Assembly (NCBI RefSeq): GCF_036226685.1
Contig: NZ_CP109009.1
Span: forward strand, 4,216,001 to 4,280,000
Direction of reading: 5' to 3'
DNA length: 64,000 bases
From: Streptomyces sp. NBC_00690
Lineage (GTDB): Bacteria > Actinomycetota > Actinomycetes > Streptomycetales > Streptomycetaceae
Shown: positions 47,698 to 57,297 of the stretch, one piece after another
Position numbering within the stretch: the stretch's first letter is position 1
Layout: every line of letters starts with the position of its first letter
Program-made: the position numbers and the translations under genes
Notes under the pieces: generated by a model
Told to the model about the DNA's origin: nothing
Databases searched by the model: none
What the model saw: the letters and a program-made list of their open reading frames with translations, nothing else

Positions 47698-49734
47698 ATG
47701 ACAGCCATCGCCCCGCTCCTCGGAGCGCTCCCGTCCGGGCCTTTGCACCCGCGCACCGGCCCGGGGACCCGGCGCCCGCTGCACCGACGCGTGCTCGCCG
47801 CGACCGTACTGCTCGGCACGGTCCTCGGCCTGCTGCTCTTCGGCGCGGCCCCGGCATCGGCACACGCCGCGCTCACCGGGAGCAATCCGCAGGACGGGGC
47901 GGTGGTCGCCACCGCCCCCTCGGAGGTGAAGCTCACCTTCTCCGAACAGATCGCCATGGGCAAGGACTCGATCCGCGTCCTGGAACCCAGTGGGAAGCGC
48001 GCGGACCGTGCGACGGTCCGCGATCTCTCCGCAGGCGGGACGGTCGCCTACGGCGTCGAACTCCTCCCCGACCTGCCCCAGGGCACCTACACCGTCGCCT
48101 GGCGGGCCGTCTCGGCGGACAGCCACCCGATTTCGGGCGCGTTCACCTTCTCCATCGGCGCCCCCTCCTCCACGGAGGTGTCGCTGTCGGCGCAGGAGCC
48201 GGGCACGGGGGTGGTCGGCGTCCTCTACGACATCGCGCGCTACGCCGCGTACACCGGTTTCGTGCTGATGGTCGGCGGCGCCTCCTTCATCCTTCTGTGC
48301 TGGCAGCGCGGGGCGGGGGTGCGTCCGGTGCAGCGGCTCATCATCCACGGGTGGGTGACCCTGACCGCCGCCACCTTGGCCATGCTGCTGCTGCGCTCGC
48401 CGTACACCGGTTCCGGGAAGCTCGCGGACGCCTTCGAGCTGAGCGGGCTCAGGGACGTACTGGAATCCAAGACCGGCGCGGCGCTGGTCTCCCGACTGCT
48501 GCTGCTCGGGGCGGCTGCGCTGTTCATCGCGGTGCTCTTCGGGTCGTACGCCCGAAGGGATGCGGAACCGGACGGTACGCCCGGTGACGGTGGCGATGAC
48601 GCGTCGGGCGTCGCCCGCAAGGACCTCACCTTCGGACTCGCTGTCGGCGGTACGGTCGTCGCCGCCGGGATCGCCGCCACCTGGGCCCTGTCCGAACACG
48701 CCTCGACCGGCATCCAGCCCGGCGTCGCCATGCCCGTCGACGTGATCCACCTGCTGGCCGTCGCGACCTGGCTCGGTGGGCTCGCCGCGCTGCTGACCAC
48801 GCTGTACCGGGGCCCCTCGATCGAGGAAGGGGCGGTACGGAAGTTCTCCCAGGTGGCCTTCGTCAGCGTCGTCGCCCTCGCCGCGACCGGGCTGTACCAG
48901 TCCTGGCGGCAGGTCGGCTCCTGGTCGGCGCTGACGGGTACCTCGTACGGGCGACTGCTGCTGCTGAAGGTGGCGCTGGTGGGCGTGATGCTCGGCGTCG
49001 CCTGGCTGTCCCGACGCTGGACCCAGCGGCTGGGCCGGCAGACCGAATCCGACGACGCACCGGACGCAACAGAAGAGACAGCAGAGGAAACCGAGACGGA
49101 GACCGCGGTGGTCGGCGCCTCCACGGCGGCCGGCGGAACGGTTGCCGCGGCCGACCCGGTACGGGAGGCCCAGTTGGCCCGCCAGCGGTCCGCGGTGGCC
49201 AGCGCCGGCCGGAAGAAGGCCCGGGACGCCGACCCGCTCCGATCGGGGCTGCGCCGATCGGTGCTCGCCGAAGCCTCCATCGCCGTCGTGCTCCTCGCGG
49301 TGACGACGGTGCTCACCACCACCGAGCCGGGGCGCACCCAGGAAGAGGCCGCGAAGTCGACCGGCAGCTCTGCCGCGGGTGCGGTGGCACAGGGGCCCGC
49401 CGAGCTCAAGATCCCGTTCGACACCGGCGGGACGAACGGCAAGGGCACCATACGACTCACCCTCGATCCGGCCAGCCCGGGCGCCAACGCCCTGCACTTG
49501 TGGATCGACGACCCGGCCGGCGCCCCGCTGGACGCCCCGGAGATCTCGGTCTCCTTCACCCTTGAGGACAAGCAGATCGGTCCGCTGCCGACGACCCCGC
49601 AGCGGCTCGCCGCGGGACACTGGACAGCGCCGTCGGTGCAGATCCCGATGCCCGGCGACTGGAAGGTCCAGGTGACCGTGCGCACTTCGGACTTCGACCA
49701 GGTGACCGTCGACGAGAACGTGAAGATCGGCTGA
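47698..49734 (+). CDS. CopC-CopD fusion copper-resistance protein
   Basis: A 678-residue protein: signal peptide, CopC domain (about 58-155; mature N-terminus near SAHAALTGSNPQDG with the His ligand), a CopD membrane domain of about eight helices (about 175-435 and 520-545), and a C-terminal extracellular YtkA-like domain (about 560-678, AELKIPFDTGGTNGKGTIRL). A long Glu/Thr-rich cytoplasmic loop (about 450-510) separates helices. It probably imports or balances copper across the membrane for the neighbouring chaperones. It begins 23 bp after ecuC. Confidence 0.9.
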   Translation: MTAIAPLLGALPSGPLHPRTGPGTRRPLHRRVLAATVLLGTVLGLLLFGAAPASAHAALTGSNPQDGAVVATAPSEVKLTFSEQIAMGKDSIRVLEPSGKRADRATVRDLSAGGTVAYGVELLPDLPQGTYTVAWRAVSADSHPISGAFTFSIGAPSSTEVSLSAQEPGTGVVGVLYDIARYAAYTGFVLMVGGASFILLCWQRGAGVRPVQRLIIHGWVTLTAATLAMLLLRSPYTGSGKLADAFELSGLRDVLESKTGAALVSRLLLLGAAALFIAVLFGSYARRDAEPDGTPGDGGDDASGVARKDLTFGLAVGGTVVAAGIAATWALSEHASTGIQPGVAMPVDVIHLLAVATWLGGLAALLTTLYRGPSIEEGAVRKFSQVAFVSVVALAATGLYQSWRQVGSWSALTGTSYGRLLLLKVALVGVMLGVAWLSRRWTQRLGRQTESDDAPDATEETAEETETETAVVGASTAAGGTVAAADPVREAQLARQRSAVASAGRKKARDADPLRSGLRRSVLAEASIAVVLLAVTTVLTTTEPGRTQEEAAKSTGSSAAGAVAQGPAELKIPFDTGGTNGKGTIRLTLDPASPGANALHLWIDDPAGAPLDAPEISVSFTLEDKQIGPLPTTPQRLAAGHWTAPSVQIPMPGDWKVQVTVRTSDFDQVTVDENVKIG

Positions 49735-49739
49735 GGCCA

Positions 49740-51035
49740 GTGAAACCGGTAGAAGCAGACATCGCGGCCCAGGTATCCACCACCGACCCCGCAGACGCCG
49801 TTGCGGACGGGGTCTCGCGGCGGCGACTGCTGACCGCCGCCGGTGCCGCGGGCGCCGCGGGTCTGACGCTGGGGGCGGCGGGTGGGGCGATGGCCCACGC
49901 CGCGAGTGCAGGCCCCGGGCCGACCGCCCTGTCGACGGTCGGCTCGACCGAGGTCGCCTTCCACGGTGACCATCAGCCCGGGATCACAACGCCGATGCAG
50001 TCGCACGGCCATCTGGTCGCGTTCGATCTGACGGCCGGTGCCGGTCGCGGCCAGGCCGCGGCGCTGATGCGGCGCTGGTCGGCGCTGGCTGCGGAGCTGA
50101 TGGCGGGCGACACGGCCGAGCAGGCGGGCAGGGACACGGGCATCGCGCTGGACGCCGGCCCCTCCTCGCTGACCGTGACCTTCGGTTTCGGCCATGGCTT
50201 CTTCGACCGGACGGGGTTGGTCGCACGGCGCCCGGCAGGGCTCGATCCGCTGCCGGCCTTCTCGGCTGACCAACTGGACCCCCGGCGATCACACGGTGAT
50301 CTCTGGGTGCAGATCGGCGCGGACGACGCCCTGGTCGCCTTCCACGCGCTGCGCGCGGTGCAGCGGGCGGCGGGGAGCACCGCCCGGGTGCGTTGGCAGA
50401 TGAACGGCTTCAACCGTGCGGCGGGTGCGACCGCCCGACCGATGACCACCCGCAATCTGATGGGGCAGGTCGACGGCACCAACAACCCGAAACCGGCCGA
50501 GGCGGACTTCGACCGGCGGATCTTCGTGGCGGCCGGGTCCGATCAGGAGTGGCTGACGGGCGGCTCCTACGCGGTCGTACGGCGCATCCGCATGCTCCTC
50601 GACGGCTGGGAAGGGCTCCCGCTGAAGAAGCAGGAGGCGATCATCGGCCGTCGCAAGTCGGACGGCGCCCCCCTCACCGGAGGGACGGAGACCACCAAGC
50701 TCGTACTGGATGCGCGGGGGTCCGATGGAAAGCTGGTGATCCCGGACAACGCGCACGCCCGTATCTCGGCCCCCGAACAGAACGGCGGTGCGGCGATGCT
50801 GCGGCGCCCGTTCTCGTACCACGACGGCATCGGGCCGGACGGTGTTCCGGACGCGGGGCTGCTGTTCATCTGCTGGCAGGCTGACCCGTTGCGGGGCTTC
50901 GTGCCGGTGCAGCGCAAGCTCGACCGGGGGGACGCCCTGTCGGACTTCATCCGGCACGAGGCGAGCGGCCTGTACGCGGTGCCGGGCGGCGCGGGCAAGG
51001 GCGAGTACGTGGGACAGCGGCTGCTGGAGTCATGA
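49740..51035 (+). CDS. dtpA: Tat-exported Dyp-type heme peroxidase
   Basis: A 431-residue dye-decolorizing peroxidase. GTG at 49740 lies 5 bp after the copCD stop. The Tat signal is SRRRLLTAAGAAGAAG (about residues 26-41). The distal Asp is in NLMGQVDGTNNP (GxxDG motif) and heme-contact segments follow (GSYAVVRRIRM, FSYHDGIGPDG). Work in S. lividans ties DtpA to Sco, ECuC and the radical copper oxidase GlxA; the operon order here is the same. Confidence 0.95.
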   Translation: MKPVEADIAAQVSTTDPADAVADGVSRRRLLTAAGAAGAAGLTLGAAGGAMAHAASAGPGPTALSTVGSTEVAFHGDHQPGITTPMQSHGHLVAFDLTAGAGRGQAAALMRRWSALAAELMAGDTAEQAGRDTGIALDAGPSSLTVTFGFGHGFFDRTGLVARRPAGLDPLPAFSADQLDPRRSHGDLWVQIGADDALVAFHALRAVQRAAGSTARVRWQMNGFNRAAGATARPMTTRNLMGQVDGTNNPKPAEADFDRRIFVAAGSDQEWLTGGSYAVVRRIRMLLDGWEGLPLKKQEAIIGRRKSDGAPLTGGTETTKLVLDARGSDGKLVIPDNAHARISAPEQNGGAAMLRRPFSYHDGIGPDGVPDAGLLFICWQADPLRGFVPVQRKLDRGDALSDFIRHEASGLYAVPGGAGKGEYVGQRLLES

Positions 51036-51041
51036 CCGTCT

Positions 51042-51077
51042 CCCCGCCCGATCCCGGTGGGGACGGTACGGGCGGGG
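51042..51077 (+). terminator. Terminator of copper operon
   Basis: CCCCGCCCG (51042-51050) / CGGGCGGGG (51069-51077), 9-bp stem directly after the dtpA stop. Confidence 0.5.
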
Positions 51078-51134
51078 TGTGCGCCCCGCCTCGGTCGGCC
51101 CGCGCCACCGGCCCGGCGCATTAGGGTGACGGGT

Positions 51135-52070
51135 ATGTCAGCCACGCGCTACACCTACCTGGGTCCCGAGGGCACCTTCACCGAGGCCGCACTGCGCACG
51201 CTGCCCGAGGCAGCCACCCGCGAGCTCGTCCCGATGGTGTCCGTGCCCGCCGCGCTCGACGCGGTGCGCAACGGGGAAGCCGCCGCCGCCCTCGTACCCA
51301 TCGAGAACTCCGTGGAGGGCGGTGTCACCGCCACCCTCGACGAACTGGCGTCGGGCGAGCCGCTGATGATCTATCGCGAGGTGCTGCTGCCGATCGCCTT
51401 CGCGCTGCTGGTGCGTCCGGGGACCCAACTGTCCGCGATCAAGACGGTGACCGGGCATCCGGTCGCCCAGCCCCAGGTGCGCCAGTGGCTGCGTGCGCAT
51501 CTGCCGGACGCGGTCTGGGAGTCCGCCGCGTCGAACGCGGACGGCGCCCGGCTGGTGCAGGAGGGACGGTTCGACGCTGCGTTCGCCGGTGAGTTCGCCG
51601 CGAAGACGTACGGCCTTGAACCGCTGGTGACGGACATCCATGACGCGGAGAACGCCGAGACGCGCTTCGTGCTGGTGGGACGCCCCGCCAGGCCGGCCGC
51701 GCCGACGGGTGCGGACAAGACGTCCGTGGTCATCTGGTTGGGCGACGACCGCCCAGGTGCGCTGCTGGAACTGCTCCAGGAATTCGCCGTGCGCGGGGTC
51801 AACCTGATGTTGATCCAGTCCAGGCCGACGGGCGCCGGCATCGGGAACTACTGCTTCGCGGTGGACGCCGAGGGCCATATCTCCGACCGGAGGGTGGGCG
51901 AGGCCCTGATGGGTCTCAAGCGCATCTGTCCGAAGGTGCGGTTCCTCGGCTCGTACCCGCGGGCGGGGGTCTCGCCCGCTCAGGTGCAGGAGCCCCGGGC
52001 CGGGACCTCTGACGGCGACTTCACGGCGGCGTCGGACTGGCTGGCCCGCTGTCAGGACGGACGGTCCTGA
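51135..52070 (+). CDS. pheA: Prephenate dehydratase
   Basis: A 311-residue single-function enzyme for phenylalanine synthesis (prephenate to phenylpyruvate). The catalytic domain covers about 5-185 (LGPEGTFTEAAL, VPIENSVEGGV, and the essential TRF in NAETRFVLVG). An ACT regulatory domain follows (about 200-275; RPGALLELL, IQSRPTGAGIGNYCF) and should give feedback inhibition by phenylalanine. The last 35 residues are variable. ATG at 51135 gives MSATRYTYLG. Confidence 0.96.
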   Translation: MSATRYTYLGPEGTFTEAALRTLPEAATRELVPMVSVPAALDAVRNGEAAAALVPIENSVEGGVTATLDELASGEPLMIYREVLLPIAFALLVRPGTQLSAIKTVTGHPVAQPQVRQWLRAHLPDAVWESAASNADGARLVQEGRFDAAFAGEFAAKTYGLEPLVTDIHDAENAETRFVLVGRPARPAAPTGADKTSVVIWLGDDRPGALLELLQEFAVRGVNLMLIQSRPTGAGIGNYCFAVDAEGHISDRRVGEALMGLKRICPKVRFLGSYPRAGVSPAQVQEPRAGTSDGDFTAASDWLARCQDGRS

Positions 52071-52966
52071 CCGACCTCTCCCCTTCTTCTCCGTCGGTGT
52101 TGCGTTGTTCTTCCCGTCGGTGCTCTCGTCGGTGCTCCCGTTGGTGTTCCCTGTCTGCGATCGGCGACGGGGTGGTTCCGTCGTGCCGGCGTACGGGGGG
52201 CGGGGTACGGGACCGGGGTCGAGCATGGGCGGTGGCTCGGGATCGGTTCCCGCGCCACTCGGGTGGACGGGCCGGATCGGCTGGTATCGGCAGGGTCGGC
52301 AGGGGACGGAGTCAAAACCGGCTCAGAGCCCGCTCAGATCTGGGACGAAACCGGCTCGGACCGGCACAGGACCGGCTCGGAACCCGCCGTCGAGGACAGT
52401 CCTACCTGCCGATTTTCATCATCCACAGGGTTATCCACAGGCATCGTTCTCGACCTGGGGACAAGTCGACAACTCACTCCCGCTCGGTCGATAAATCGGT
52501 CCGATCGCTCCACCGTTGCCGCCCCAACCCCGGGGAACACCGCGCGCACCACATCACCCAGACGTCACCTTGATTCCATTGATCAACTCTAAATGGGGAG
52601 CAATTAACCCCTAAATGCGCGCATGAGGCGGGTTTGAGAGGCGACTCCCACGGCTTCGACGGTCGTCGTGGAAAGAACTGAACGACCATCCACAGAAAAC
52701 ACGCACAGCCTGTGGATAACTTTCCGGAAGTGCACATACCTGTGGACAACCGAACGTCAAGTCGCACACCACAGAAGGGATATGAGTCAATGCCAGCCGG
52801 GTCAGGTAGCTCGTTCCAGCGAATGGGATGCGCTTGTGTGACGCGTTGCCTATTTTTCTCCACTAAAGGTAGCAATTACCCCAAAAAGTACCCAATAGCG
52901 ACAAAAGGTCGGCCGGTGCCGTAATCCAGTGGCCGAGCGGCGACGCCGCACCGGTAGCCTGGTGGG
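52071..52966. other. Intergenic region with DnaA-box cluster and low-GC segments
   Basis: Almost 900 bp without a credible gene. The left third has degenerate repeats of GTCGGTGCTC type (52090-52155) and of AACCGGCTC type (52317-52385). Then come DnaA-box-like 9-mers (52419-52749). Unusually AT-rich stretches occur at 52560-52620 and 52845-52910. The serS promoter must lie at the right end. Confidence 0.6.
52419..52749. promoter_or_regulatory. DnaA-box cluster 1
   Basis: Perfect 9-mers: TTATCCACA at 52431-52439 (+), its complement TGTGGATAA at 52711-52719, and TGTGGACAA (TTGTCCACA, the usual Streptomyces form) at 52741-52749. One-mismatch copies: TCATCCACA at 52419-52427 and TGGGGACAA at 52456-52464. 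A weaker one is at 52686-52694. Confidence 0.7.
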
Positions 52967-54244
52967 GTGATTGACCTTCGCCTGCTCCGTGAGGACCCCG
53001 ACCGTGTTCGCGCCTCCCAGCGCGCCCGTGGAGAGGACGTCGCCCTCGTCGACGCCCTGCTCTCCGCCGATGAGCGACGCAGGTCCTCCGGGGTCCGCTT
53101 CGACGAGCTGCGCTCCGAGCAGAAGTCCCTCGGCAAGCTCATCCCCAAGGCGACCCCCGAAGAGCGGGCAGAGCTGCTGAAGCGGGCCGAACAGCTGAAG
53201 GCCGACGTCAAAGCTGCGGACGCCGTACAGGGCGAGGCGGACGAAGAGGCCCGCCGCCTCCTCCTCCAGCTCGGCAACATCGTCCACGAGGGCGTGCCCG
53301 TGGGCGGCGAAGAGGACTTCGTCGTCCTGGAGACCCACGGCACGGTCCGCGACTTCGCTGCCGAGGGCTTCGAGGCCAGGGACCACCTGGAGCTCGGCGA
53401 GGCGCTGGGCGCCATCGACGTCGAGCGCGGCGCAAAGGTCTCCGGCTCGCGCTTCTACTACCTGACCGGCGTCGGCGCACTGCTGGAGCTGGCCCTGGTC
53501 AACGCCTCGATCGCCCAGGCCACCGAGGCCGGATTCATCCCGATGCTGACCCCGACCCTGGTCCGCCCACGGGCCATGGAGGGCACCGGCTTCCTGGGGC
53601 AGGCCGCGGAGAACGTCTACCACCTGGAGAAGGACGACTACTACCTGGTGGGCACGTCCGAGGTGCCGCTCGCCGCGTACCACATGGACGAGATCCTGGA
53701 AGCAGACAAGCTCCCCCTGCGGTACGCGGGCTTCTCGCCCTGCTACCGCCGAGAGGCCGGGACGTACGGCAAGGACACCCGCGGCATCTTCCGGGTGCAC
53801 CAGTTCGACAAGGTCGAGATGTTCTCCTACGTCACGCCCGACGAGGCAGCGGCCGAGCACCAGCGGCTGCTGGAGTGGGAGAAGCAGTGGCTGACCGCTC
53901 TTGAGCTCCCCTTCCGGGTGATCGACGTGGCCACCGGCGATCTGGGCGCCTCCGCCGCCCGCAAGTACGACTGCGAGGCGTGGATCCCCACCCAGGGCAA
54001 GTACCGCGAGCTGACCTCCGCATCGAACTGCGACAGCTTCCAGGCCCGCCGGCTCTCCATCCGGATGCGCGACGGCAAGAAGGTCCAGCCCCTGTCGACG
54101 CTGAACGGCACCCTGTGCGCCGTACCGCGCACGATCGTGGCCATCCTGGAGAACCACCAGCTGGCCGACGGTTCGGTCCGAGTGCCGCCCGTGCTGCGGC
54201 CGTACCTCGGTGGCCGGGAGATCCTGGAGCCGATCACCAAGTGA
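52967..54244 (+). CDS. serS: Seryl-tRNA synthetase
   Basis: A 425-residue class II synthetase that charges all serine tRNAs (three are in this window). The N-terminal coiled-coil arm (about 1-105) binds the long variable arm of tRNA-Ser. Catalytic motifs: motif 1 near [13 protein letters not shown], motif 2 [18 protein letters not shown], and motif 3 [17 protein letters not shown]. The GTG at 52967 gives [12 protein letters not shown], the standard N-terminus. The gene is translationally coupled to the HAD phosphatase (GTGA overlap). Confidence 0.98.
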   Translation: MIDLRLLREDPDRVRASQRARGEDVALVDALLSADERRRSSGVRFDELRSEQKSLGKLIPKATPEERAELLKRAEQLKADVKAADAVQGEADEEARRLLLQLGNIVHEGVPVGGEEDFVVLETHGTVRDFAAEGFEARDHLELGEALGAIDVERGAKVSGSRFYYLTGVGALLELALVNASIAQATEAGFIPMLTPTLVRPRAMEGTGFLGQAAENVYHLEKDDYYLVGTSEVPLAAYHMDEILEADKLPLRYAGFSPCYRREAGTYGKDTRGIFRVHQFDKVEMFSYVTPDEAAAEHQRLLEWEKQWLTALELPFRVIDVATGDLGASAARKYDCEAWIPTQGKYRELTSASNCDSFQARRLSIRMRDGKKVQPLSTLNGTLCAVPRTIVAILENHQLADGSVRVPPVLRPYLGGREILEPITK

Positions 54245-55056
54245 GCCCCGCTGCCCCATTCCCGTACCGCCTGATCGCCACCGATCTCGACGGCACCCTG
54301 CTCCGCGGCGACGAGACCATATCGGGACGGACTCGGGACGCGCTCGCCGCGGCCACCGCGGCGGGCGCCGCGCACATCGTCGTCACCGGGCGTTCCGTGC
54401 CCTGGACCCGGCACATCCTGGACGATCTGGGGTACGAGGGGCTGGCCGTCTGTGGTCAGGGCGCCCAGCTCTACCACGCGGGGGAGCACCGGTTGCTGAC
54501 CTCCCTCACCCTGGACCGGCGGATCGCCGAGATCGCCCTGGCGAAGCTCGAAGGGGCGATCGGGCCCTTGGCACTGGCCGCGAGTCGGGATGGGCTGGCC
54601 GGGGAAGTGCTGGTCAGCGCCGGCTACGCCGTGCAGGAGGGGCCCCTTCCGGTGATCCCCCTGGGCTCCGTCGCCGAGCTGTGGACCGCACCTCTGAACA
54701 AGATCTACATACAGCATCCCGAGCTGGACGACGATGCGCTGGCCGCGATCGCGATGGAGACGATCGGCGGTCTGGTGAACGTGGTCATGGCGGGGCCGGG
54801 GATAGTGGAGATCCTTCCGCTCGGGCTCTCCAAGGCGAGCGGTCTTTCCATCGCCGCCCGTCGGCTGGGGCTGCGCGCCGCCGACACCATCGCCTTCGGT
54901 GACATGCCCAACGACATCCCCATGTTCGGTTGGGCGGCCCACGGGGTGGCCATGGCGAACGCACACGACACCCTCAAAGCCGTCGCCGACGACGTCACGA
55001 CCTCCAACGAGGACGACGGCATCGCGGAGACACTGGAGAAGCTGCTCGTCGGCTGA
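54241..55056 (+). CDS. Cof-type HAD-superfamily phosphatase
   Basis: A 271-residue HAD hydrolase of the Cof/subfamily IIB type. Motif I is ATDLDGTLL (about residues 13-21), motif II VTGR, motif III Lys in LSKASG, motif [13 protein letters not shown]. The cap domain is in the middle. Such enzymes dephosphorylate sugar phosphates or nucleotides; the substrate is unknown. Its GTG overlaps the serS stop, so it is co-expressed with the synthetase. Confidence 0.9.
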   Translation: MSPAAPFPYRLIATDLDGTLLRGDETISGRTRDALAAATAAGAAHIVVTGRSVPWTRHILDDLGYEGLAVCGQGAQLYHAGEHRLLTSLTLDRRIAEIALAKLEGAIGPLALAASRDGLAGEVLVSAGYAVQEGPLPVIPLGSVAELWTAPLNKIYIQHPELDDDALAAIAMETIGGLVNVVMAGPGIVEILPLGLSKASGLSIAARRLGLRAADTIAFGDMPNDIPMFGWAAHGVAMANAHDTLKAVADDVTTSNEDDGIAETLEKLLVG

Positions 55057-55143
55057 CCGCCGCCGATGAGCCACCCGGGCCAACCCTTCGGTGATCGTGC
55101 GGGCACGCAAGGGGAGAGCCGTCGATCGTCCTTCGGGGTTCTG

Positions 55144-55227
<84 letters not shown>

Positions 55228-55230
55228 GGG

Positions 55231-55274
55231 AGGGGGCGGTCCGCGCTTTCGCGCGCTCGAAGCGACCGCCCCCT
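55231..55274. terminator. Hairpin beyond tRNA-Ser
   Basis: AGGGGGCGGTC (55231-55241) / GACCGCCCCCT (55264-55274), 11-bp stem enclosing a second small GCGCG repeat. It may end the serS-HAD transcript, which would run antisense through the tRNA. Confidence 0.5.
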
Positions 55275-55515
55275 GGGCAGTTGCTCGCGAGCGGCTCCGC
55301 GGAGCCTTGCCGGCTACTCCGCTGCCTGCCCCGCGTCGCTGCCCTGTGGGGAGCTCGACGGACTCGGACTGATGTACCCCGACATCGTCGCGCTCCTCTC
55401 CCGGTAGGTGACATCGGTCGTACGTGTGTACGTCCGATGTAACTACTCTGCCTTTGCCCGCGGTTCGGCGCCACCGAGTTTTCTTTCCCTGCGCCGGGCC
55501 TGCCGGGGCATGGTG

Positions 55516-56151
55516 TCAGGCCGTCGAGGGGGCTCCCCGGCTGGGTACGACGGTGAAGTTGAACAGGTGCGAGTCGAGCGCCGTGGCGACGGACATAAAG
55601 AGGAGCGCCAGGTGCTCCTGCCCGCGGGAGCTCTCGATGCCCCCCAGGTCCAGCTGGGTGGCGTCCGGCCAGCCAAGGTCTTTGAGCAGGGCGGAGACCT
55701 GCGCCTTCGCATCCGCGTCCTCGCCGGAGAGGAAGACCGTGCTGGGTCCGGCGAGCTTCTCGGGCGCGATCATGACCGTCGAATCCATGGTGCAGAGGGT
55801 CTTGACGACCCTGACATCGGGGAACGCCTCCTGGATCTGTTCACCGATGCTGGAGTTGGGGTGGGCGAGCTCCCAACTCTCCGTGAGCCCCACGGCGATG
55901 TCGAGCAGCACCTTGCCCGCGAGCTGCGGCGCGAAGGGGGTGAGGAGGGCTATGGACTCGGTGCCGGGGGTCGCGTTGACGACCACCTCACCGTGATCGA
56001 CGGCGTCGGCGAGCGACACCACGGGCAGGGAGCCGGGCGGTTTGGTGCGGGGATCGCGTGAGCCGAGCACGACGTCATGGCCCGCAGCCGCTGCCCCAGC
56101 GGCTACGGCCCGAGCGACATTGCCGGTACCGAGGAATCCGATTCTGGTCAT
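55516..56151 (-). CDS. NAD(P)-binding oxidoreductase (F420:NADP reductase-like)
   Basis: A 211-residue Rossmann protein. The dinucleotide motif is GFLGTGNVARAVAAG (about residues 5-19), followed by GSRDPRTKPP, where the Arg suggests NADP(H). It belongs to the NADP_F420-type family that includes F420-dependent NADP reductases and plant-like reductases; whether F420 is the partner is not visible. The start at 56151 (MTRIGFLG) is the only one that begins at the fold. It is convergent with nothing and stands alone after the tRNA. Confidence 0.87.
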   Translation of the reverse strand: MTRIGFLGTGNVARAVAAGAAAAGHDVVLGSRDPRTKPPGSLPVVSLADAVDHGEVVVNATPGTESIALLTPFAPQLAGKVLLDIAVGLTESWELAHPNSSIGEQIQEAFPDVRVVKTLCTMDSTVMIAPEKLAGPSTVFLSGEDADAKAQVSALLKDLGWPDATQLDLGGIESSRGQEHLALLFMSVATALDSHLFNFTVVPSRGAPSTA

Positions 56152-56486
56152 GCGGATGACGCTAGGGGCGGGGGCGGAGTGTCGGATCGGGCGGGAGGAC
56201 CAGACTGCCGGGGCGAAAGGTTCTAGGGCTGTGGGTCCATGCAGATCGCCGGCTGACTGTCCGGGACATGGCCCGGGCAGCCCGACGGACCAGGGGTGGG
56301 CCGGGGCGTTGGCCGCCGTCCACCTTGCTGAGCAGCGATGATCTACCCCATCGTGATGTGCCGTCGAGGAGTTGGGTGCCCCTGACATACATCTCGAACG
56401 ACGGGCTCCAGGGCCAACGCCGCCTCGACGACCGTCCCTTCGGGCACTCACCCCCCGTACCCACCGCCGCTCCCGGACATGGATCA
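56152..56486. other. Intergenic region
   Basis: No gene recognised in this 335-bp stretch. Confidence 0.4.
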
Positions 56487-56518
56487 GCCCCCGTTCATCG
56501 GGTGTACCGAACGGGGGC
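56487..56518 (-). terminator. Terminator of ABC operon
   Basis: GCCCCCGTTC (56487-56496) / GAACGGGGGC (56509-56518), 10-bp stem with a 12-nt loop, 44 bp past the stop of the last ABC permease. Confidence 0.75.
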
Positions 56519-56561
56519 CGATCCAGTGTCGAAGTGCCGCGGTCACCGCCGCGGCCGGCGC

Positions 56562-57281
56562 TCACTCCTCGCCGGCGAGCTTCAACACTCGAAGCTTCTG
56601 GCCCGCGTACCAGGTGGCCACCACCGTGACCCCGGCCAGCAGCGAGGCCGCCAGCGGCAGTCCCACGTCCGAGCCGATCAGTCCATCGCCCGCGATCCGC
56701 TCGGCGAGCGACAGTGCCCACTGCTGCACGCTCAGGGTGCGCGCCCCGGGCACCAGGCTGCCGAACAGGGCCTCCCAGACCAGGGCGTAGATCAGTCCGA
56801 TGACGACCGCGTGCCTGCTCACCGTGCCGAGCAGCAGGAACAGCGCGCTGTAGGCGATGGAGGCGACCAGTGCCGCCACGGTGTAGGCGATCGCGACCTG
56901 CTGGCCGTTGCCGTTCAGGATGAAGCCGGCGATCAGGGTCGGTATGGCGGAGAAGGCCATCGTCACGGCGATCGCCACGATCAACTTGGTGAAGATGATC
57001 GTGGAGCGCTTCACCGGCTTGGCGAGGAGGTAGACGATCGATCCGTCGTCGATCTCGGGGCCGATCGATCCGGTTCCCGCGATGACACCGATCAGCGGCA
57101 CCATCGCGGCGAGGGCGAACCCGCCCAGGAGGTCGGCGGCGATCTGGTCGTCCACACCGTTGAACATGCGGACGGCGATGGCGATGAACAGCAGAAGTGC
57201 GGGCAGGATGAAGAGGATCGCAGCCCGGCGCCTGCCGAGGACGGCCCGATAGGTGAGCCGGGCGACTGTGGGGTTGTACAT
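56562..57281 (-). CDS. ABC-2 transporter permease, second
   Basis: A 239-residue membrane protein with about six helices and the ABC-2 pattern (FGLxxAxxxPLIGVIAGTG, LAKPVKRSTIIFTKL). It is the last gene of a four-gene run, 16 bp after the second ATPase. Together these form one or two exporters; the substrate is unknown. The ATG at 57281 (MYNPTVARLTYRA) has AAAGGAG upstream. Confidence 0.9.
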   Translation of the reverse strand: MYNPTVARLTYRAVLGRRRAAILFILPALLLFIAIAVRMFNGVDDQIAADLLGGFALAAMVPLIGVIAGTGSIGPEIDDGSIVYLLAKPVKRSTIIFTKLIVAIAVTMAFSAIPTLIAGFILNGNGQQVAIAYTVAALVASIAYSALFLLLGTVSRHAVVIGLIYALVWEALFGSLVPGARTLSVQQWALSLAERIAGDGLIGSDVGLPLAASLLAGVTVVATWYAGQKLRVLKLAGEE

Positions 57282-57297
57282 GACGTCACAGCTCCTT

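Noticed and set aside
52419..52749. Chromosomal oriC
   Set aside because: DnaA boxes are too few and dnaA, dnaN, rpmH and gyrB are absent; titration or regulatory cluster is more likely.
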